From Deltaproteobacteria bacterium (GTDB lineage Bacteria; Desulfobacterota; Dissulfuribacteria; Dissulfuribacterales; JALVPX01): DNA of 14,360 nt. The position numbers were made by a program, and so were the translations under genes. Under the pieces are notes generated by a model that did not search any database, was not told where the DNA came from, and saw only the letters and a list, made by a program, of their open reading frames with translations. The stretch covers positions 1 through 14,360 of the forward strand of contig JALVPX010000129.1 of NCBI GenBank assembly GCA_027031565.1, read 5' to 3'. This document shows positions 6,843 to 14,360 of this stretch, piece by piece (the first letter of the stretch is position 1; each line of letters opens with the position of its first letter).

Positions 6843-6914
6843 CAGAATGGTGCCATACCATGTTTTTTCAGACACGACAGGCCAAAAAAACCAAAAACGG
6901 ACGGATAGGGAAAC

Positions 6915-8330
6915 ATGAAAAAAAACAAGGGAATCAAGGGACGCGGAAACCAGTTTTTCACCATTGTTCTTTTCACTGCCATCCTGACCTTTTCGGCAAC
7001 TTACATTTATGCTGAGATTGCCCTGCCCTATGGCAGCCTCAGCATCAGGAGCAAAACTCAATATGAGTTCCAATGGTCCACACCTCCAGACAAAACCCTG
7101 GTGGCCGGGGACTCGAGCGATCAAGATTTCGAGGAGCAACTTGGCCTTGAATGGAATTGGAGTGAAAAAGGGGTGTCATTCCACTTTCTAGGCCGGTACA
7201 GAAAGGACCTCGACGGCACACCCAACGGCTCCATTTTCCAAGACTATATTGATGGAAACGGCCGGCAAAGGGAACAAATTCTCCCCTACTACGGCTATCT
7301 CGAGTTGTCAGAGCTGATTCCTGATTACCTTTTCAGGCTCGGAAGACAATATGTGTTTGGCGCAAGCCAGAACATACAGCTTGACGGCCTGTGGATCCGA
7401 GGGGACAACCCCTTCGACCTTGGCTGGCTGAGCATGGAGCTTTATGGGGGACTCGTTGCAGAACCCTATGCGGACCTGAGGCGTGATATCCTGGGTGGCA
7501 TTAACCTGGAATTTTATCCTGTCAGGGACCTTTCCTTGAATCTGGACGCAACTTTCTACAAGGAGAGCTCTTGGGAATTTGCTGCAAACTGGAGGCCCTA
7601 TGAAAACGTCCGGGTCAATGCCAGCACATCCTTCATAAACAACAGGGCGGATCAGGCTTTTGTGTATGCGTTGACCGACATCGAAAGAACCGGGACCACG
7701 ATCGGGATCAAACTCACCAGGAATTTCGAAAACAAGGATCGTTCAGAATTCATATTTGACTGGCAATCCCCAGAAAAGGATCTTGGCAAGGACATAAAAA
7801 GACTCTATCTCGCCAGGGAGCGCGATTACAACCAGATAGACCTCTCCCTGAGCCAACACCTCCCGGTTCATATCGGCAATGTCACCTTTTTCTCCCGCTT
7901 CAGCTTAAGGAAGCTTGCCTCAAGTGACGAAGAAGATCTTTATACCACGGATTTCACTTCTATTACCGCCGGACTTACCCTTGAAGAACTCTTTCATCTC
8001 CAAGGATTCCGATGTTCGCTCGGAATAACGAAATGGTGGGAGAACAGGGACATCATCTACGAAGCTGAATCCTTTTCCTTCTTTGCCAACATAAGTCAAA
8101 AACTATTCGACCGCTGGGAGCTTTCTGGCGGCTACTATCATAAAACCGAGGATGTCAATTCCCTCATCGAAGACGAAGCAGCCAACAACTACTATGGCGC
8201 TGTCAGGTTCACTGTGGATGAAAACAAGTGGGCTGAGCTGAAGTATCAGTATGAGAGGGATGATTACTATAAAGAATTCGGCATAAGTGATATCAACTCT
8301 CTCACAGCAACATTCTTTATCAAATTTTAA
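6915..8330 (+). CDS. Exported outer-membrane beta-barrel (porin-like) protein of a cytochrome cluster
   Basis: A 471-residue protein with a basic N-terminus, a hydrophobic segment (about residues 14-30) and a probable signal-peptidase site near Ala33. The mature part is rich in alternating polar and aromatic strands such as KTQYEFQWS, VSFHFLGRYR and AELKYQYERDDYY. It ends in TATFFIKF, with the terminal Phe typical of outer-membrane barrels. There are no CXXCH motifs. The number of strands cannot be counted reliably by eye. It is followed 34 nt later by a 12-heme lipoprotein-like cytochrome and then by a large octaheme protein. That arrangement resembles porin-cytochrome conduits (MtrB-like barrel with MtrA- and MtrC-like cytochromes), where the barrel insulates a heme wire through the outer membrane. 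Direct homology to MtrB is not evident. The start has GGATAGGG as a modest ribosome-binding site. Confidence 0.78.
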   Translation: MKKNKGIKGRGNQFFTIVLFTAILTFSATYIYAEIALPYGSLSIRSKTQYEFQWSTPPDKTLVAGDSSDQDFEEQLGLEWNWSEKGVSFHFLGRYRKDLDGTPNGSIFQDYIDGNGRQREQILPYYGYLELSELIPDYLFRLGRQYVFGASQNIQLDGLWIRGDNPFDLGWLSMELYGGLVAEPYADLRRDILGGINLEFYPVRDLSLNLDATFYKESSWEFAANWRPYENVRVNASTSFINNRADQAFVYALTDIERTGTTIGIKLTRNFENKDRSEFIFDWQSPEKDLGKDIKRLYLARERDYNQIDLSLSQHLPVHIGNVTFFSRFSLRKLASSDEEDLYTTDFTSITAGLTLEELFHLQGFRCSLGITKWWENRDIIYEAESFSFFANISQKLFDRWELSGGYYHKTEDVNSLIEDEAANNYYGAVRFTVDENKWAELKYQYERDDYYKEFGISDINSLTATFFIKF

Positions 8331-8364
8331 TTTGTAAACAGAAAAAAATGCAGAGGATAGAGAT

Positions 8365-9273
8365 ATGAATAGGACATACTCATTCACAATCATGATAGCC
8401 TTGGCAGCCATGCTGGTCTTTACCGTGACTGCATGCAAAAAGGAGGACTTTGAACTCAAGTTCGATCATCAGCTGCATGTCGTTGACAACGAGCTTGAAT
8501 GCTCGCAGTGCCATACCCCTGCAGAAGATGGCGGCATGGGCAGTCCAACCATGGATAAGTGCGCTGAATGCCACGATATAGATGTAGACAATCCATCCGA
8601 AGAGTGCCTCCAATGCCATACGGTAAAAAGCGCTAAAGATGACTATGCAATTGAAAAATCGGCACCAGAAAAGCCTAAAGGATACAGAGACTTGATCTTC
8701 AGCCATGAGCCCCATGAAGACGTTGAATGCTCCACATGCCACGGCAAAATATCAAAGCTGACGGAGTTGGCTGATATAGAATGGCCGGACATGTTCAAGT
8801 GCAAACAGTGCCATAACGGCGACGAGGCACCCATCGAATGCGAAGTGTGTCACAAGGTTGTCAGGAAAGAAATTCCACCTGAAAGCCATCACGGTGACTG
8901 GGCAATGCATCACGGACTTGCCAGCCGTACCGACAGATCATGCCAGTTTTGTCATGATTCAGAAAAGAGATTTTGCCAGGAATGCCACCAGACACAGAAA
9001 CCCAGGGATCACATATTCAACTGGAAGACCACCCAGCATGGCCAGGATGCCACGCACAACAGGCGGCTCTGTGCTGTATGCCACAACAGTTCATTCTGTG
9101 TGGACTGCCACAGAACAAAGCGGCCCATCTCCCATGCAAGGGGCGACTGGATGGCCTTTACCCGGGAAAACGGCCACGCCGAAGAGGCACGGCTGAACTT
9201 CAGGAGCTGTAATGTGTGCCATACCACTGAAGAGTGCAGCAAATGCCATCAGAGAATCATTTTGAGAAAGTAA
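8365..9273 (+). CDS. Dodecaheme c-type cytochrome, probable lipoprotein
   Basis: A 302-residue exported cytochrome with twelve CXXCH motifs, from C46 to C291, about one per 23 residues of mature protein. The N-terminus has a hydrophobic signal segment ending VTAC, which fits a lipobox with Cys24 as the lipidated residue. The C-terminal half is built of repeated heme doublets (CQFCH/CQECH, CAVCH/CVDCH, CNVCH/CSKCH). Each is preceded by a His-rich stretch (ESHHGDW, RDHIFNW, SHARGDW) that can supply distal ligands. Closely packed hemes suggest a linear electron wire in the periplasm or in the lumen of the neighbouring barrel. AGAGGA precedes the ATG. The gene lies between the barrel and octaheme genes, likely one transcript. 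Confidence 0.9.
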   Translation: MNRTYSFTIMIALAAMLVFTVTACKKEDFELKFDHQLHVVDNELECSQCHTPAEDGGMGSPTMDKCAECHDIDVDNPSEECLQCHTVKSAKDDYAIEKSAPEKPKGYRDLIFSHEPHEDVECSTCHGKISKLTELADIEWPDMFKCKQCHNGDEAPIECEVCHKVVRKEIPPESHHGDWAMHHGLASRTDRSCQFCHDSEKRFCQECHQTQKPRDHIFNWKTTQHGQDATHNRRLCAVCHNSSFCVDCHRTKRPISHARGDWMAFTRENGHAEEARLNFRSCNVCHTTEECSKCHQRIILRK

Positions 9274-9276
9274 AGA

Positions 9277-9301
9277 TTGTCCTGCCTTTCAGGAAGGACA
9301 A
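9277..9301 (+). other. Intergenic hairpin between the two cytochrome genes
   Basis: TTGTCCT (9277-9283) pairs with AGGACAA (9295-9301). Inside, after a G-A mismatch, CCT pairs with AGG around a TTC loop. No T-tract follows, so it is unlikely to be a terminator. It may stabilise or process the mRNA between the cytochrome genes. Confidence 0.5.
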
Positions 9302-9330
9302 CAAAGCAGGCAATAATGGTTTAAAAATTC

Positions 9331-9336
9331 AGGAGG
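9331..9336 (+). promoter_or_regulatory. Strong ribosome-binding site of the selenocytochrome gene
   Basis: AGGAGG lies 7 nt before the ATG at 9344, a near-ideal Shine-Dalgarno site. No comparable site precedes any possible restart codon after the TGA at 9737, so the upstream ATG is the real start of the long frame. Confidence 0.85.
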
Positions 9337-9343
9337 TTCAGGA

Positions 9344-12300
9344 ATGACAATCAAACCGGCAAGATTTACCACAATGATGTGGGCAGTTATGCTAGGAGTA
9401 TTGGTGTTGCCGCAGGCCGTTTTTTCGCATCCGGCAGTGCAACTCCTCGACCGCAATGGCAACCCCATAGCGGATCAATTGAGCTCCACAGACACAATTA
9501 CTGCTGCTAACGGCTCTGTTTACAAGGCAGGGCCAGCTTACAGTCCGAAGCAGACCTGTGGAAAATGCCATGACTATCAGGCTGTTACAAGGGCTTACCA
9601 CTTCAGGGAGGGTGTCGGCCCCAACGGTGAAAATTATGATGATAACTGGAGTGACAAAAACAACGATGGGACCCTTTATAAATATCTGGCCAATGCCTAT
9701 GGGCATTTGATGAGCCCGGGCCAGTATGGTGCATGGTGACCCCCCTCTTACCGCCAGTTGGCGGCTAAGAGGCAGAGAGGAAGCCAAGTTGATCCCTTTT
9801 CAACTGAAGGCAAGAAATACTTTTTCGACCAATCCACACCTGATCAGATGGCTGTGTGTTACTCATGCCATCCTGGCGGAGGGCCAGCCGAAGGTATTGT
9901 TCAAGGCAATGGAACAGTAATACCTTACGATGATCCGTCACTCTCTCCGGTCCATTCATACGACAGGGACTTCTATACTTACGGCCCCAATGCAACCACG
10001 CTTGGCCTCTATGGTGGAGACACCATAGCTGAAACCGTGAACAATAACGGCTCGCCATATCGCCATGATTGGGAGAAAACGGGTGTCATGGAAGCAGACT
10101 GCCTGCTTTGCCACATTGATCCTGAAGCAGGACAGTCATGGCGTGCTACTGACGGGCTATTAGTAAAAACATTTCGGCCCAGGTTGATGATCTTTGCAGA
10201 AAGGCAAAATGGTAAGGTAACCAAGATTTCCTTGGGAATGCCTTTAAAGATAGGCCTTCAAAATGAATCTGTCTTGAATTACACAGACCCGGTTCAGCGT
10301 TTTTCAAGGCCCACGGCCTTGTTCACCATGGCGCAGATGCCGGCTGAACTTACAGGCCAGATGATGAAGATGTGGACAGACGGCCTTAAACAGATCGAGC
10401 AAAGCGGTAAGAGCCTCCCATACGGTCTTTACGCTCCTCCGCAAGTTGTGTCCAAGATATGGGGAGCGGAAGGACTCAGGCCCGAGTATTGCGCAAACCC
10501 CAATGGCCCTGCTGACGAAATGCAAAGGCTCATGGCAACGCAAAATGATATAAATCAGCTCTTTGCGGGATTCCTTGGCTTTCTCAAGGAAAATGGCGTC
10601 TTGCCGCCTGAAGCGACCATGGATCAGATGATGTCCATGTTCTTCAACGACTTCATCTATGGTTACAGGATTAAATCACAAATGGGCACCTTTATGCCCA
10701 TTCCCGTTCCATTGCGCGCTTATGAACCAGGTAAATTCTATTCAAACTGGGACAGCCCAGATGCATCCGTCAGGGATTACGTGCGCGCACCGCTTGTTGA
10801 AGGTGAGGGAATCCCATATTCAGGACGAGTAGGTTCAGGATGGCAGGCAACAATGTTTGCCATCGGCCGCGCCATGCAGGGTGACTTTACCTATATGAAA
10901 GCAGATGGGAGCCCAGATGTGTCTAAGGTCTTTGAAGACATAATGGCTGGAAAACTGCCTGCCGACATAGCAGAGGGTATCAAGCACGACTACCTGCCAA
11001 GTTTCTTCTCCATGATGCCAACAGCAGTATTAATGGGTATTGACTTAAATGGCGACAATATGCCCTTAAGTTACATCCAGTTGGTCAATAATGGCTCAGA
11101 CTGGGAAGCAAAGGCATATTATAATGAGGCAGATTTAGGTAACGGTGTTGTAAAACTTGACATATTCGGTGGCAGAGAAGAAGCAAATTCTTACAAGTGG
11201 GTAAAAGTTTGCGGCCAGTGTCATGTCATGACAAAGGACCATGGCAATTCGGAGTGGTCCAGGGCGCGCCTGTATAACCTGGGCATGCCTGCAGACTGGG
11301 TCAAAAATGGTCAATTCGTCAATTGGACAGACGATCCAGAAGCCCCTGGCTATGATGTCCATATGTCTTCCAAGAAGATGGGTTGCGGCAGCTGTCACTT
11401 GAGGGAAAAAGGCAACATCGAAACATTGCACAATTTCCTCAAGGGCACGGATACCGCCCACATGGTACGCAACGATCTTGACAACAATCCAAGACCGAAG
11501 ACTTGCGAATATTGCCATTTGAATGGCGGGGATCCAGCAGCACCAAATCCAAGCCAAGCCCATGAAGAGAAATTTGGGGAAAACACCGGCCGCCATATGG
11601 CACTGATGGAATGCGAGGTTTGTCACCAGCCATATAAACGCAGTTGGCGTTTCAGGGCCTTTGATGACACCCTTGGCTACTATGGCAACTTTGACAATCG
11701 TTTTGGTCTCAATGTGTTGCCAGGAGGAGATGGCTCCATGATGGCTTTTCCGCCTGAATACGCTCTGTCTCCCGTCTATGGCACATCGCCTGGGTATGGT
11801 ATTCCCCACTTCCACATGCTCTCACAGCATATTGATGCAGACGGCTCTGGGAAAATAGTCCCAATGGACTTTGTGGCGCAGATGGTGAACTATTTCTGGA
11901 TGGATGGATCTGCTGATCCCGGCTTGATTGTCAATGGTTTCCCGACCAACATGAGGTTCGACTTCTGGCGTTACTTTTACGACCTCACGCTAAACAACTA
12001 CCAGGCAATGGGAGTGCCACTGAACTATGATCCCAACCATGACAACGAAGTCTATCCGCCTCTCTATTATGCCAATATCAGAAATGGCTATCCGCAGATA
12101 ACCATTGGTAACCCAATCACTATACTTACGTGGGTTGACGTAAATCCACAGCCTGATCATGACATGAAGGACATTGCCTATGGCGGTGCCAAGGTTCTCT
12201 ATCTTAGGGAAATAAACTCTGCCATTAAAGCCTACATGATGCCAACAAAAGTAGGGATGGTCGATCCAATGGCGATGGCCATGATTCCGCCAAACGATCC

Positions 12301-13372
12301 CACATATGCAGCGAATCCGTACGTGGGCAAGATAATCCTCAAGGATAGCGGCTACGTGATCTTCGATCACACTGGGGACATGTATCCAGATCTTTGGTGG
12401 CCCGAAGACGTGAGGGCAATGCAGCAGGCACTCATCAAGGTACTAAAGGCCGAAGGTGAGCCGGATCCAAAGCCCGTGATCTTCATGGCAGCCCACTATT
12501 TCTCAGATTCACACGGCATCCAGCCAGCAGAAAAGGCTCTTGGTGCAAGTTCCTGCTATGATTGCCATGGTGACTACACCAAGGATCCAGGTGCACACAG
12601 AATCACCGACAGGGTGATCACCTACCTGCCCTGGGCACCTCCCTGGTTCTCTGAAGATGGGCGCTTCTTGCGCTATGAACCTGAAAATGTGCCTGAGGAT
12701 GCACCGATATGGATGAAAAGGGCTGGTATGGTTCTGAACAATCCTGAAGGGTACTTCGTAGTGGATGGCGAGGTTGCCTATATAAAGCCGATTAAGGCCA
12801 ACAACTTGAGTATCCTTGGTGCAAAGGCAGAGGACGTGCTCAAATTGAGCAAGCACCATGCCGAGGAACTCTTCTACATGGTTGCGGAAGGCCATGTGAG
12901 GGGTGATGAAATAGAAGAAATCGAGCCTGCCCTTCTGACACCTGAGGAACGGGAGACGGACTTTGTGCGCCAGGTCGTAGCAAGTCCGTGGAACCAGAAG
13001 CTCTACTTCTATATACCTGCTGAAATAAAGCCACATCTGGCAGAATGCGGCTTCCAGCCGACTGCTGAAGAAATATACATTCACAACAAGGGATTGGCCG
13101 AGGCATACGTGGCCAAGATCGGCTTTGCCGAGCACGAAGGTGGGGAAGAGAGCATGATAATAAAGCTTCCCTATAGTGGTGTAGAGCCCGTTATTGTGAC
13201 CATGAAACCGGGCCAGACATCCTTCAGGAAAGATAAATCTGCTGTGATTTTAAGCCAGACAAGCGGTTATGTGACAGTTAAAGTCAACCATCCTGGAGAA
13301 TTTGCGGCAGTCAACGGAAATATGTTCAAGGGTGTCAACGTGGACTTGTGGAAAGCCTTTATCAAAGACTAG
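9344..13372 (+). CDS. Large exported octaheme cytochrome c with selenocysteine (UGA) at codon 132
   Basis: Read through the TGA at 9737-9739, this is a 1342-residue protein with a signal peptide (cleavage near residue 28, VFS/HP) and no lipobox. Eight CXXCH motifs start at C72, C172, C253, C623, C681, C721, C757 and C1071. The parts before and after the TGA are in the same frame, with no other stop. The sequence reads SPGQYGAW-UGA-PPSYRQLAAKRQ and reaches the second heme smoothly. A SECIS-like hairpin follows the TGA. Residues 254-622 and 762-1070 are long heme-free domains, so this is probably an enzyme or a large extracellular redox protein rather than a simple wire. The last ~170 residues look beta-rich. 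No named family is recognised. It ends the cluster at a strong terminator. The alternative, a 131-residue protein followed by a separate ~1200-residue gene, would need a signal-less cytochrome starting inside the hairpin. Confidence 0.84.
9737..9739 (+). other. Putative selenocysteine codon (UGA), Sec132 of the octaheme cytochrome
   Basis: The in-frame TGA lies between heme motifs 1 and 2, in the context GQYGAW-UGA-PPSYRQ. The hairpin at 9744-9772 begins 4 nt later. No cysteine-containing homologue can be checked here, so Sec is inferred from frame continuity plus the hairpin. Confidence 0.8.
9744..9772 (+). promoter_or_regulatory. Candidate bacterial SECIS element in the cytochrome gene
   Basis: CCTCTTACCGCC (9744-9755) pairs with GGCGG (9760-9764) and TAAGAGG (9766-9772) around an AGTT apical loop. 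This gives 12 base pairs with only one bulged C (9765). The loop begins 16 nt after the TGA and has G in its second position, as expected for SelB recognition. It is the most stable-looking structure in the gene and has no T-tract, so it is not an intrinsic terminator. Confidence 0.82.
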
Positions 13373-13394
13373 CTCCACGAAACATCCAGATGTG

Positions 13395-13425
13395 AAAAAA
13401 AGGCGGGGAAAACCCCGCCTTTTTT
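13395..13425 (+). terminator. Strong rho-independent terminator of the cytochrome cluster
   Basis: Seven As, GGCGGGG (13402-13408), an AAAA loop, CCCCGCC (13413-13419) and six Ts form a textbook, potentially bidirectional terminator 23 nt after the octaheme gene stop. Confidence 0.96.
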
Positions 13426-13624
13426 ATTTCATTAACAAGTGATCCCACTGTTGTTCTGAAAGAAGCTCCCGTTTTTCCTAACAGCCAGATACCGTTCTGG
13501 CTGCCGTCGCCTTTTTCATTCTGTTACTGGTCAAGTAAGATTAAAGCGCATTATCGTTACTTTCTCGGTTAGAGAAAATATCTCTGTCATGAAGATCAAG
13601 TTCACTGATAAAGATTCCCAGTAT
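13426..13624. other. Non-coding stretch after the terminator
   Basis: No supported gene is visible. A perfect 8-bp hairpin, CAGCCAGA (13482-13489) with TCTGGCTG (13496-13503), is the only clear structure. It is followed on the plus strand by CCGTCGCCTTTTT, so it could act as a secondary terminator. Confidence 0.4.
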
Positions 13625-13825
13625 TTATGTTGACGACATATCAACTTTCAGCTTGTAATAGGCCTTACGATAGCGCTTTATGGTAGGTTTAAGTTTATAG
13701 GCCCTTCGATACTGCTTTAAAGCCTGATCATACTTTCCCATTAGTTGATAAGTTTTCCCTAAAGAATATGCAACTGAAGCACTTTTGGGATTGCGTTTCA
13801 TAATGATATGAGTTGTCAGGGCAGG
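13625..13825 (-). pseudogene. TPR-repeat protein remnant, 5' truncated
   Basis: On the minus strand an open stretch of 66 codons runs from a TAA at 13826-13828 to a TAA at 13625-13627. It reads as one full TPR unit: NPKSASVAYSLGKTYQLMGKY, then DQALKQYRRAYKLKP, preceded by what looks like the end of an earlier repeat (ALTTHIIMKR). The only ATG (13799-13801) falls inside the motif context and lacks a Shine-Dalgarno site. It is best read as the C-terminal remnant of a larger TPR protein whose 5' part was lost. A real 58-residue protein cannot be excluded. Confidence 0.6.
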
Positions 13826-13852
13826 TTAGCGAGGCCTAAAATCCCCGGCAGG

Positions 13853-13879
13853 AGGCCGCCTTGCCAAACCAGGCGGCCT
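13853..13879 (-). terminator. Probable terminator of the small minus-strand gene
   Basis: AGGCCGCCT (13853-13861) and AGGCGGCCT (13871-13879) make a 9-bp GC-rich stem with a 9-nt loop, 5 nt beyond the stop codon at 13885. The T-run (TTTT) appears about 10 nt after the stem on the minus strand, so termination may be imperfect. Confidence 0.6.
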
Positions 13880-13884
13880 TGAGG

Positions 13885-14226
13885 TTATTCAAAATATGTT
13901 TCTTTGATCTCGATGCCTGCGGCCTTCAAGCGTTCAAAATCTTTTTTGAGTCGCGCGTTGGCTATATTACGGTTCACCATTGTATCTTCAGGGGATTCGG
14001 TTATGAATTCAGTGAGATAGACCTTGTTGATTTGAATCTTTTCGCCATCTATATCGAAGTGAAATTCTGCCGAATACAGCTTGGCCTCCTGTTCCTCTAC
14101 AATTTCTGCCTCAGGATGAACCAAAAATTTGATAGGCCTTTTTAGAAGTTTGACATCGGCACTCGCTTTCTGTGCCTTTTTCGCCTTTTCAATGACATCT
14201 TCGAGCCTAACATCCAATTGTGCCAT
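13885..14226 (-). CDS. Small conserved-looking hypothetical protein (113 aa)
   Basis: A 113-residue, highly charged protein without signal peptide, membrane segment or cysteine. The N-terminal ~30 residues (LEDVIEKAKKAQKASADVKL) and the C-terminal part (ARLKKDFERLKAAGIEIKE) look helical. The middle (KFLVHPEAEIVEEQEAKLY, then FHFDIDGEKIQINKVYL) looks like beta strands. I do not recognise the family. The start is supported by AAAGGAGAAGG 3 nt before the ATG on the minus strand. A TATAAT (complement at 14279-14284) lies 53 nt upstream as a possible -10 box without a good -35. A GC-rich hairpin follows the stop. It stands alone and is convergent with the cytochrome cluster, with only the TPR remnant between. 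Confidence 0.75.
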   Translation of the reverse strand: MAQLDVRLEDVIEKAKKAQKASADVKLLKRPIKFLVHPEAEIVEEQEAKLYSAEFHFDIDGEKIQINKVYLTEFITESPEDTMVNRNIANARLKKDFERLKAAGIEIKETYFE

Positions 14227-14278
14227 TGCCCTTCTCCTTTCCAGCTAAATTCCATCACCTTCAATTAGTAATCAATCA

Positions 14279-14284
14279 ATTATA
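14279..14284 (-). promoter_or_regulatory. Possible -10 box for the small minus-strand gene
   Basis: ATTATA on the plus strand reads TATAAT on the minus strand, a perfect -10 hexamer in an A/T-rich region upstream of the 113-residue gene. No matching -35 is seen at 16-18 nt; a TTGACT occurs farther upstream. Confidence 0.3.
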
Positions 14285-14360
14285 TTTTCTAACTGGAAAT
14301 TAAGTATTGAACCTCATGAGTCAAGCAGGCGCAGGCAGGTGCCCTTCTGCGGTTATCTTT

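Larger units (their letters stand above)
6566..6914 (+). promoter_or_regulatory. 349-bp AT-rich intergenic region between otsA and the cytochrome cluster
   Basis: No supported gene lies here. The left half is very A/T rich. CCCCTT (6753-6758) and AAGGGG (6770-6775) form a GC-clamped hairpin that may end the trehalose operon. TTGACA at 6788-6793 is a perfect -35 hexamer, but the -10 sequence 17 nt on (TAAAGG) is poor. A perfect 14-bp palindrome (AATGAGGCCTCATT) lies at 6829-6842. It is followed by a small ATGGT/ACCAT hairpin (6847-6861) and six Ts. These could be an operator and a leader attenuator for the cytochrome operon, but that is inference. Confidence 0.5.

Noticed and set aside
6830..7015. 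Small plus-strand reading frame overlapping the barrel start
   Set aside because: Low-complexity, unlike any family, overlaps the barrel gene in another frame and has no ribosome-binding site.
9758..13372. Separate cytochrome gene starting at TTG 9758
   Set aside because: The TTG lies inside the hairpin loop, has no ribosome-binding site and gives no signal peptide. It is in frame with the upstream ATG at 9344.
13861..14145. Plus-strand reading frame opposite the 113-residue gene
   Set aside because: The minus-strand frame has a good ribosome-binding site and protein-like composition. The plus-strand frame starts inside a terminator hairpin.
1..14360. CRISPR array, insertion sequence, integrase or phage genes
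   Set aside because: No regularly spaced repeats, transposase or integrase motifs, or terminal inverted repeats with target duplications were seen on either strand.

Overview
The window looks like chromosomal DNA of an anaerobic, selenoprotein-using bacterium with extensive c-type cytochrome chemistry, most likely a member of the Desulfobacterota (old Deltaproteobacteria). The reasons are a two-gene SUF-like iron-sulfur assembly pair, two reading frames interrupted by UGA codons that fit selenocysteine, a cluster of a beta-barrel and multiheme cytochromes, and a trehalose operon with a TreT-type synthase. The species assignment is inference.

Layout, left to right. Positions 1-1438 hold the end of a SufC/SmsC-type ABC ATPase and an overlapping SufB/SmsB-type scaffold gene. 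A hairpin follows, then a tRNA-His(GTG) on the minus strand (1662-1739). Positions 1887-6565 form one tightly overlapped plus-strand operon: a peroxiredoxin with an in-frame TGA exactly at the peroxidatic cysteine, a small duplicated-domain protein of unknown function, a GT4 trehalose synthase (TreT-like), OtsB and OtsA. All four junctions are 4-nt start/stop overlaps. A 349-bp AT-rich spacer with hairpins and a 14-bp palindrome separates this from the second block.

Positions 6915-13372 encode an electron-transfer cluster: a 471-residue exported beta-barrel, a 302-residue lipoprotein-like cytochrome with 12 CXXCH motifs, and a very large exported cytochrome (1342 residues, 8 CXXCH). The large cytochrome is interrupted by a TGA at codon 132. 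That TGA is followed 4 nt later by an excellent 12-bp stem-loop with an AGTT apical loop, placed as a bacterial SECIS should be. A strong rho-independent terminator closes this unit at 13395-13425. The tail contains a degenerate TPR fragment and a small unknown gene, both on the minus strand.

The main result is two probable UGA-encoded selenoproteins within 8 kb: a Sec-peroxiredoxin, and a Sec-containing octaheme cytochrome in a porin-cytochrome-like locus. Standard gene calling would truncate the first and split the second in two. How the blocks relate functionally is inference: the trehalose/peroxiredoxin operon suggests stress protection, and the cytochrome block suggests electron transfer across the outer membrane or a periplasmic/extracellular redox enzyme.
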